Shown here in pieces: positions 56,263 through 64,000 of a stretch of DNA of 64,000 bases. The DNA comes from Cryptomeria japonica (taxonomy: Eukaryota; Streptophyta; Pinopsida; Cupressales; Cupressaceae). The position numbers and the translations under genes are program-made. Location: contig NC_081406.1 in the NCBI RefSeq assembly GCF_030272615.1, positions 464,158,072-464,222,071 on the forward strand, in the 5' to 3' direction. Below the pieces are notes generated by a model. The model was not told the origin of the DNA and did no database searches. It saw only the letters and a list, made by a program, of their open reading frames with translations. Positions within the stretch are counted from its first letter, which is position 1. Every line of letters starts with the position of its first letter.

Positions 56263-57747
56263 TCATGCTTCTATCATAGTGGCCTTCCCAAACAAAAGCG
56301 TATCATCAGCGAATAAGCAATGAGATTGTGAGGAAGGGAGGCCATCTATTCTGATACTTGACCAGCAACCCACAGCTGTAGCATTATAAATAGCCCTACT
56401 TAATGCTTCCGCCAGAATAACAAGCAAAAAAGGGGACAAGGGATCCCCTTGCCTAATACCCTGGGAGGAAGCAAAAAAACCTGAGGGAGTCCCATTAATC
56501 AATACTGAGAAGTGGGCAGAGGAAATGCATGAACAAACTCACTTAACCCAACACCTTGAGAACCCAAACCGGTTCAAAACAATAAGCAAGGACTGCTAAT
56601 TGAAATTATCATATTCTTTAAGCATGTCTAATTTGAGGATCATAGCTGACACCTTTTACTGAGAAATATAATGCAGAATTTCATGAGCAACAATGGCTCC
56701 TTCAGGGGTCTCTCAACTAGGCACAAAACCACCCTGCTCTACCGAAATAATCTGAGGAAGGAGTTTAGATAATCTAACCAAAATTGCCTTAGTAAAAATT
56801 TTGTATAGTGTGGTACACAAGGCAATTGGACGAAAGTCTGAAAAAGATGTAGGATTATCTACCTTAGGGATGATCACAATAAGAGTAGTATTTATTTCTC
56901 TTAGAACCGCCCTATTTCTTCTAGACTCCTCCAAGGCTAACAACACATCTTTCCCTATAAAGTCCCAACTTTTTTGAAAGAATAATGCCGTAAATCCATC
57001 TGGTCCCGGTGCCTTTTTCGGGTGAATGGAAAAGACTACCTCTTTTAATTCAGCCAAGGAAAAAGGGGCCATTAGCATCTTATTATCTTCTTGAGAGAGA
57101 AGTTGAGGGATTGAATTTACAGATCCCTCATCAACCACCATTGGCTCTACTGAGAGAAGGGATTTAAAAAACCTAATAGCTTCAGAAGCTATTTCATCTT
57201 CCTCTAGCAGAGTATTCCCATTGGAATCTACAATACAAGAGATTCGACTATGAAGTTTATTGAGCTTAGAGGAGGAATGAAAGAATTTGGTATTTTGATC
57301 ACCCTCAGAGAGCCAAAGATCCCTAGATTTCTGTCTCCAATAAGATTCTTCCCTAGCTAGAATCTCACTCAATTGAGCGTTCAATGATTTAAGGTCGTCA
57401 TACATTGCAGCAAACATACCAAAAGCAACAAATTTATTGTTAAGTTTCTCAATCTCCTCCTGGATCCTAGCCTTTTCCCCAAAGAGATTCTTAAAATGCT
57501 GAACGTTCCAATCCTTTATTCTTATCTTCAAGAAGCCCAATTTTTTGACTAGCTGAAACATCCTAGACCCAGGAAAATAAGGGGCTAAATTCCACCAAGA
57601 TTTTAATGAAGGCAAAAATGATTGATCCCTAAACCACATTGGCTCAAACTTGAAAGGTAACTTTTTAGGAGCCCTATCCTCAAAAATATCAAACTGGATA
57701 GGAAATTGATTAGAGCCAGTAAAGGGAAGGATTGTGGATACAAAATC
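56263..57747 (-). pseudogene. LINE-2 reverse transcriptase
   Basis: Linker: REESYWRQKSRDLWLSEGDQ and NTKFFHSSSKLNKLHSRI. RT blocks: KKAPGPDGFTALFFQKSWD, then LIVIIPKVDNPTSFSDFRPI, ALCTTLYKIFTKAIL, EQGGFVPS (stop), LDMLKEYDNFN (first catalytic Asp in a decayed LDMxKAYD box), SQGIRQGDPLSPFLLVILAE and HCLFADDTLLFG (catalytic FADD intact, about 56290-56325). The pieces 57639-56713 and 56502-56263 share one frame and are separated only by stops. The enzyme would copy LINE RNA at the nicked target. Confidence 0.9.
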
Positions 57748-58386
57748 CTACCCCAAACTAAACCAATTCTCTGAAACCAAAAAATGATCCAGCCTTTCCA
57801 AAATTTGAGAAAAGTCCCTACGCATATTAGTCCAAGTAAATGAACCATTAAGAGGCATACAATCAACTAGACTCAAGGATTGATTGAAGTTGCAAAAATA
57901 TGAAATGACACATTTGTTAGGAATAATTCCTCCAACCTTTTCATTCAAACTTGCAATTGCATTAAAATCATCCCCAAAAATCAGAGAAACATTCTGCAGA
58001 GGAGTAGCGAGAGTAATCAAGGAATTCCAAAGCATTCTTTTCTCTATAATCCCAGAAGGGCCATAAACATTAAAAAGCCAAAATTTTAAATTAGACATTC
58101 TACTCTTAACTATTCCAAGCATCCAATTAGATGATGATGCAACTAATGAGAAGTGAACAGCAGAATCCTTCCAAATAAAAACCAACCCACCCGACGCCCC
58201 TAAAGAGGGAGATGAACAAAAGTTCCAAACTTTCCAAGAGGAAAATAACCTATCTGCTGATTGCAAATTAAGCTTAGTTTCTTGTAACAGTACCAAATCA
58301 CACTTCATTAAGTCTAATTGTGACTTAATCAAGCATTGTTTGTTAGGGGCATTTAAGCCCCTAACATTCCAGGATATTAACCTCAT
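57748..58386 (-). pseudogene. LINE-2 endonuclease (start of ORF2)
   Basis: Starts MRLISWNVRGLNAPNKQCLI at 58386. The AP-endonuclease motifs are in order: SWNVRGLN (Asn), LLQETKLN (Glu), NVYGPSG, FGDDFNAI (catalytic Asp-Phe-Asn; family usually GGDFN, so one Gly has become Asp), SFTWTNMR and RLDHFLVS. A TAG at 57748 ends the frame just before the expected SDHxP box; reading continues in frame after it. The start overlaps the ORF1 stop as ATGA. Confidence 0.9.
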
Positions 58387-58392
58387 GTTTCC
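58383..58392 (-). promoter_or_regulatory. ORF1/ORF2 ATGA stop-start overlap
   Basis: On the minus strand the sequence is gaaacATGA: the ORF2 ATG (58386-58384) overlaps the ORF1 TGA (58385-58383). Such four-base overlaps allow a ribosome ending ORF1 to restart on ORF2. The same ggaaacATGA stands at the ORF2 start of LINE-1 (24118). Confidence 0.75.
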
Positions 58393-60382
58393 TGAGGGGA
58401 GGCCTCATCTCCCCTCGAAGCATTCAACAAGACTGGAGGAAGCACCCCAACCAAAAAAACCTTATGAAGACTACGTTTAGTAGCTAGAGCTCTTGTAATA
58501 GGGGGACTAAAAGGTTTCTTCAACCTCTTCTTCTTCGAAGTTTCTAAGGAAGACAAAATAGTAGATTGAATCCCTGCAGCAATTTCTAAATTTGTTTTAA
58601 CATGTTTAGGCTTACACCCCCTTTTCCCTAGAGTAGACAAGGGTGAGGAAGGAAGTAGAGGAGTTTGAACAAAAGGAAGAGTTGAAGCAACCACCACATT
58701 GGTCTTATCTCCCCCATTCTCCTCTTTGTCTGAGGCCACAGGAGGTAATGGTGACACAAGTCCTGGAACCACCAACGCCTTCTCCTTATGAAGGAGATCA
58801 AAAGGGTTATTGATGGGAAAAGTAGCCAAATCATTCTCCAAAACACCTAAATCCACTAAAATCGAGGAGATAACCTTATTAGCTAAAGGGGAATCTAGAA
58901 GAGTCTTATTAGTATTAGCTAAATCCTAAACCTGAGCAATGAGAAGGTCATCTGGGGCAATGTCCACCGAATTAACATTTTCACCCTCATGCTCTAATAA
59001 AGTCCTCTCATTTGATGTAGCTACATCACTTATAACTTTCTATGGAAAACCAGGGCACCTGTATCTACCCCTACCCTAATGCCCAAGTCAACCGCAGGCT
59101 CAGAGATGCCCAGATCCACCCTGGTTTGAGAAGATGGGACCAAATTAAAGACAAAAGGTTTGTTTAACAAAAGAGCATTAGAACGGCCAATCCTCATGGA
59201 ATGAACAAAATTATTGAGAGCCATTTTAGAATCCATAGCAGAGACAGGTTTGTTCACAATGGGAGGAGGGTTGAGAGAACAACCAGACAATTGTTTTTTT
59301 TCCTAGGTATGAGGTTCCACATTTTCCACAAATGGAGAATCAGATTCCCCCGAACCAAAACAGATGGATTTCATGTGAAAAAACACTGGGTAGTGCATAA
59401 CTACAACAGATGTACCAAAAACCCCCAAATCTTTAACCAAATTTTGCCGCCATACACCAAAGGGAGACCTAATATTACAAAAATTTGGCGGTTGAGTATT
59501 AGGGCAAGTTAACACACAAATTTTAACAACCAGAACCCCATCCTCAAGAAATGAACAAGACATTAAAAATTTACCCAAAGAATCCCCAATTTTTGATAAT
59601 ATATCAGATTCAATAAATTCTGAAGGTAAGAGTGGAAGTTTAAACCACACAGGGACTTGTTTTGGACCAACTCTAGAAACTGCCAAAAACGATTTCCAAC
59701 TTTCCACAAAAATCAGGTTTCTTCCAAGCCAAAAAAATGAAGAACTTAGAGCCTTATCCCTAGCAGATGTTGAGTCGAATATAACAAGAAAAGAGCTTAC
59801 AGAAAGCACATGTAAAAACAAAGTACCATACCATAGAGCGTGAATTTTATGGTGAAGCTTGAAAAGGGAAATAAAATCACCGCAAATCTGAATCACAACC
59901 GCAAGCCATTGGAGATCCATAGCTTTCTTTCCCAAAACGACATCCAAAGCATCAATCAATGGGATTGAAACCAGAGTAGGCTGCAAAGGTAAAACCGAAC
60001 TCTGTACATGACCCCCCACATCCTTAACCAAGTTCACAGAGGTATTCGCAAAATGATTCTATGCCTTATTTTTCTTTTGTTTGCCTTTATGTCGAGCTCC
60101 CTGATTTCGAGCCCATTTTTGATCTTGTCGGAAAAACCCTCTGAAGTAAGTTGAGGAAGGAACAAATTGAAATGTCTTTTCCTCCAACGGTCGCGCGGGC
60201 AAAGCCAACACATCTACCCATATGCCTTCATGAAAAACCCATTGCGACACATGTCCAGCTCGAGCACCAAAAAGGTCTTTCAGGGGGAGCAGATCAGACA
60301 CCGCCTCATCCCCCCAATGCGGAGCCTTTTGCCTGCCCTGCGCATCAAACCCTAAACTTTGCGCATCCTGAGAATTTGCCAT
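58383..60382 (-). pseudogene. LINE-2 ORF1 (gag-like, DUF4283)
   Basis: ORF1 runs from MANSQDAQSLGF (60382) to a TGA at 58383. The first three open pieces (60382-60059, 60037-59303, 59290-59030) are in one frame; the last (58856-58383) is shifted. The middle carries the DUF4283 region (WLAVVIQICGDFISLFKLHH, VGPKQVPVWFKLPLLPSEFI, GDSLGKFLMSCSFLEDG, VVKICVLTC). The C-terminal part is basic with Pro and Ser. The protein would coat LINE RNA. A classic CCHC knuckle is not obvious. Confidence 0.82.
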
Positions 60383-61935
60383 CCCACTATTTTATGTTGT
60401 GACTACAATATTTTATATATAAATTTAGATTTTGAGATGGATATTTAAATAAAACAACAAAAGTAAGTTGAATTAAAAAGACTGATATTTAACACTCGCT
60501 AAAAATACATCATTATTTCAATCTTGTGCCTCCAATATATCTGATTAGATATTCTCAAATTAAAATGTACCAAATAAAATTGTCTTTTCATATTTAGACT
60601 GAAAAGAACTTGCTCACATTTCTCTAATAAACTTGTATATTTATCATGATAATTAAATGTAAAACTATTCTGAGCAGTGTTATGATCCTCTCCAAAAACA
60701 AAAAACAAAAACCATGCTCAAAAGATCCATACTCTTAATTATTTTTTTGTATTTTACAATAAAAGATGCACCAAAAAGACCATTCTCCTATCAAATTCAA
60801 TTCATAATTTTCAGAAAACCCATTTATCATCAAAGAGTTTCTTCTTTTCTATTCTAAATGACCTTTCCAATATACAAATATACCATGATAAAAAGAAACA
60901 TATACACAAAAGAAAAATATATAATTTTCTAAATATTACTCTTTTTAGTTATATTTTACAGAACAAAAAATAGCTATTCAGTCATTACATTTAACCCCCA
61001 TCCTCAAACAGTCAATCTATCAATCTGTGATAATTTTAGGGATTTAACAACATTAATTTGCCAATACGATATTCTAGATTGATGTAGCACACATCCCACC
61101 ATTTTAAAAGAATAATATTTAACTATTTTGCAGCAATTGAGGTGGTTGTAAAGAAAAATTATGGAAGTAAATTGTCCAGCAAAATGAACAAAATAAAAGT
61201 AGGTGTACATTTGTTTCCAGCATACAAATGTTTGGTAAAATCATTCATGGAAGATGTAGTGACCGCAAAAAAAAGTCAAGTTAATTGATTTGTCAGAGAT
61301 TTTGATTTTTCAAATATTTAGAAAAGAGTGTCACCCAAAAGAATAAGAATGATGACAAATTGTACCAAAAAATGCATACATAGCAAGTTGTTGCAGATGT
61401 CAGTCATGAAGAATAAGTGGCATTGACGGAAGGGTTGTGTTAGTAAAGATTTTGAAGTTTCTCTTTTTTGTCTATGTAGTGCATGGGCTTAGAAATTTTG
61501 AAATCTTTATCATTCAATCTATTTTGTGACATTTATTTATTTCATTAAAAAAAAAATGAAAATAATTTATAATTTTATAAAAAAAAATATAAAGAAAATA
61601 ATTTGCATTTTTATTAAAACAAGATTTAAGTTTCATACATTCATTAATTCTTCATGATTTTCTTTTTTTTATATAACTGATTTGTGGACTTTACATATCA
61701 TTGGCATTATAAGTCTTATCATTTGACTATGACTCATGGAGTTCATATAAATTGGGTCTATCGACCTCAAGGACTCACTTGGATTGAATAGATTATACAT
61801 AACAGAGGTTAACTTGTTACTTTAATGCTCAATTCGACCCCATAAGGGTCTTATCAAAATTGAAAGACATCACAAATGTCAATCTCAACTTAACAACAGT
61901 TTGATACAAATGTCAATCTCATGCAGATAGTTGGA
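60383..61935. other. AT-rich spacer without genes
   Basis: Nothing coding or structured was seen, apart from poly(A)/poly(T) runs near 61540-61620 and 61660. The first bases may be a short LINE-2 5' leader. Confidence 0.65.
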
Positions 61936-62672
61936 TGTTGGCATTCTACACTATTATGAGAATAATTGATGTTGTCATTGATGGCAACCATCTGGCAACC
62001 AAATGGAAAGTCAGCAGCAATTGATTTCTACATGTCCGGCACCGACAGGCACTTCACCAGCATTCAGATTACATCGGCAACAAAGCATATGGGCACTCCA
62101 ACCGACATGGTATATTGTAAAAGACTCATATATGTATAAGATCTTATAGGTCATATTAGTAGAAGTAGATGAGAGAGAGGTATAATGTGTGATGAGGCAA
62201 TTTTGTATAAGGTGATATAGTTGATAGTGAAGGTTTGGTTATTGACTGAGCTAAAACTGGTATTGAACTTGGCATGAGAGATGTTGTTTTGAGGAGTACA
62301 TTGTATTGGATTTGATAATCCATTTTGTAGTCAGTGTGACTCTTTATTTAGCAATGAGCTCTAGGTTGTTGGCCTCCCTGCATGTGCAGGCCCCTCATTG
62401 TAAGTAGTATTTATTCATTGGCCAGTGAGTAAATATTGTGGGTCACAAATCCCATCAAGGTTTTTCCCACACCGGGTTTCCTTGTTAAATATCATGTGTT
62501 ATGGTGTGTTTCTATGTTGTCTCTATTATTATTTTTTATTACAATAATTCTTATTTACCGGTACATTGTTTTGAGATGCAAAGCTATTAATAAGTTTAAT
62601 TATTGTGTAAACTAGTTAGACACTTATTCACCCCCCCTCTCAGTGTCTTTGGGACTATCATTAAATCTAGCA
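61936..62672 (+). repeat. Copia-3 5' LTR
   Basis: 737 bp. The left end tgttggcattctacactatt was chosen from the TG and the similarity to the TGTTGGCAT start of Copia-1. The right end AGCA lies two bases before the primer site. No partner LTR is in the window, so the left boundary is less certain. Confidence 0.7.
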
Positions 62673-62674
62673 AT

Positions 62675-62686
62675 TGGTATCAGTGC
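62675..62686 (+). other. Copia-3 primer-binding site
   Basis: tggtatcagtgc, one base different from the initiator-methionine-tRNA site TGGTATCAGAGC. Confidence 0.85.
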
Positions 62687-62739
62687 TTGGTCCTCTATTT
62701 TCAAAATCCTAACAACTTGAGGAAGATTTTGACATCGGT

Positions 62740-63765
62740 ACAGATGGAGAACTTAAGAAAATAGTTGGAAGGAGCCCCGAAAGATTTTGATGCAGAAAAA
62801 TTGAAGAATATCAAACTTGAAGATGATCTGAGGATTGCACATGAATTCATTAAATGACTTTAGGATAACTTTTCTATAGCACAAAATAAAAGAAAATAAC
62901 TTCATGAGAAGATGTAGAATGATGATGATGAAAAATAAACTCTTAGAGACATTGCAAACAAGTTGAGACAAGAGAATAGTAATATGAAGAATGAAATGCA
63001 AGATATGACTATGAGGTTATGTAAAGATATTGAAGACATGAAGAAGAATGAAGAATACTTGACTAGGAGACTTTATGATGCTGGAAATAAAAATTTGAGA
63101 TTTGGTCATGAAAATGATATGTTAAAGATAGACTTGATTCACATGCAACATGATAAAGCTGAGCTTGTGAGACAAGTTGGAATTCTAGAAAATGAGTTGG
63201 TTACTGCAAATAAACACAAAGACAAATTCAAGAAAAGTTTAGAAGAACTTGATGACATGCTAATGGAGATACTAATGGACTTGGATTTGAACATGGAGAA
63301 AGTTTCGGTACTGCAAATAATCAAGATCAAAACAAACCGGTAAGACAACCTAATGCTTATAAATTTAATGGAAAATGTTTCAATTGCAACAAATATTGTC
63401 ATAGAGACAATCAGTGTAGATTTAGAAATAACCATAATACAAACTCACCCACCAATCAATGTTCCAAATGCAACAAAGTTGGTCATAATTCAGAAAATTG
63501 CAGAATGAATGTGAAATGCTATGTTTGTGGAAGATTTGGGCATTTATCTAATCAATGCAGATCACAAACCAGTCAAGGATATGGAAAGGCTATTCAAAGC
63601 AATAATGTAACTTGTTATGCTTGTAACAAGATTGGACATATTGCTAAATTCTATAGAAGCAAGAATGCACCGACAAATAACAAAGGATCTAGTTTGAAGG
63701 GAAAAGAAAAGGTAGATGAAGTTAAGAAAGAATTTTCAAAACAATGGATTAAGAAGAGTGATTAG
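62740..63765 (+). pseudogene. Copia-3 gag with coiled coil and four zinc knuckles
   Basis: The N-terminal part begins near 62743 and is broken by stops (about 62763, 62856, 62898, 62937). 62963-63343 encodes a long charged helix (heptad-like: MRQENSNMKNEMQDMTMRL, then EELDDMLMEILMDLDLN), a likely coiled coil. After a frame change, four CCHC-type knuckles follow: CFNCNKYCHRDNQC (about 63378), CSKCNKVGHNSENC (about 63462), CYVCGRFGHLSNQC (63517) and CYACNKIGHIAKFY (about 63613, last Cys lost). A Lys-rich tail ends at 63765. Such a gag would form particles and bind RNA. Confidence 0.75.
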
Positions 63766-64000
63766 AGAACTGATGAAACTATATCTTCACTGGTAGAACA
63801 GAATAATCCTCCACCGACATGAGATTCTTCATCTAACTAAGAAACAATCCTTAGGGGGTATTGCAGCAAGTTTAAGATCATGCATTCTACCCTCGGTTGA
63901 TGGTGAGAAGATACATTTCTTCTTTACTGGTAGATTTATTAAGTTTTCACTTAACCGGTGAGCATTTAATGTTGTTTTGAAGAAATTTTTGGCTATAAAG
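63766..64000 (+). other. Copia-3 sequence after gag, cut by window end
   Basis: Short broken frames follow, for example LPSVDGEKIHFFFTGRFIKF near 63890-63950. No protease or integrase motif is reached before the window ends. Confidence 0.4.

Larger units (their letters stand above)
52688..60382 (-). mobile_element. LINE-2, near full-length L1-type LINE
   Basis: On the minus strand: ORF1 (60382-58383), ORF2 (58386 to about 54144: endonuclease, RT, zf-RVT, RNase H), a 3' UTR of about 1.4 kb with an (AT)n tract, and a poly(A) tail (T-run at 52688-52700 on the plus strand, preceded on the minus strand by ...ttttatc). Only a few lesions interrupt the frames, so it is the youngest coding element here. 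I could not identify matching target duplications at its ends. Confidence 0.9.
61936..64000 (+). mobile_element. Copia-3 element, left part
   Basis: It begins with a 737-bp LTR (61936-62672: TGTTGGCATTC to AATCTAGCA) and a primer-binding site, then a gag-like region. The rest, including any polymerase and the 3' LTR, lies beyond the window. LTR style (C-rich 'attcaccccccctctcagtg' end) and primer site match the copia elements here. Confidence 0.78.

Noticed and set aside
1-64000. tRNA, rRNA or other structured RNA genes
   Set aside because: No cloverleaf-type or rRNA-like sequence was recognised; the only tRNA-related words are primer-binding sites of LTR elements.

Overview
This window looks like intergenic DNA from a large, repeat-rich plant nuclear genome. 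A conifer or other gymnosperm is plausible, but that is inferred from the kind of repeats and not proven. I recognise no intact host gene. Nearly all coding signal comes from decayed retrotransposons nested in one another: Ty1-copia and Ty3-gypsy LTR elements, L1-type LINEs and small non-autonomous LTR elements, separated by AT-rich non-coding stretches.

Layout, left to right. 1-1867: right part of a copia-type LTR with degenerate tandem repeats at its left. 1856-4953 and 16117-20491: an old gypsy-type element with gag, a protease-like domain and a proline-rich repeat region but no polymerase. It is split by a copia element (Copia-1, 4954-16116), which itself carries a 3.8-kb foreign insert (about 8669-12490). 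20540-25700, minus strand: an old L1-type LINE (LINE-1) with a miniature LTR element (TRIM, 22404-22762) inside its reverse-transcriptase region. 26693-33299: a structurally complete but mutated copia element (Copia-2) with about 1050-bp LTRs and a perfect 5-bp target duplication. 33300-38134: AT-rich spacer.

38135-51951 is the most unusual part. It is a head-to-tail array on the minus strand of a small non-autonomous LTR element, in the order LTR-internal-LTR-internal, with a period near 1.56 kb. Seven LTR copies can be seen, and a truncated chromovirus (gypsy) fragment (42692-46433) interrupts the array. 52688-60382, minus strand: a second, much better preserved LINE (LINE-2) with ORF1, endonuclease, reverse transcriptase, zinc-binding domain and RNase H, an (AT)n tract near its 3' end and a poly(A) tail. 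60383-61935: AT-rich spacer. 61936-64000: LTR and gag of a third copia-like element (Copia-3) that runs off the window; its gag has four CCHC-type zinc knuckles.

The elements do not form a host pathway. Each retroelement once supplied or borrowed gag, protease, integrase, reverse transcriptase and RNase H for its own copying. The apparent order of events is: the gypsy gag element, then Copia-1 into it, and the foreign segment into Copia-1; LINE-1, then the TRIM into it; the tandem array, then its disruption by the chromovirus fragment.
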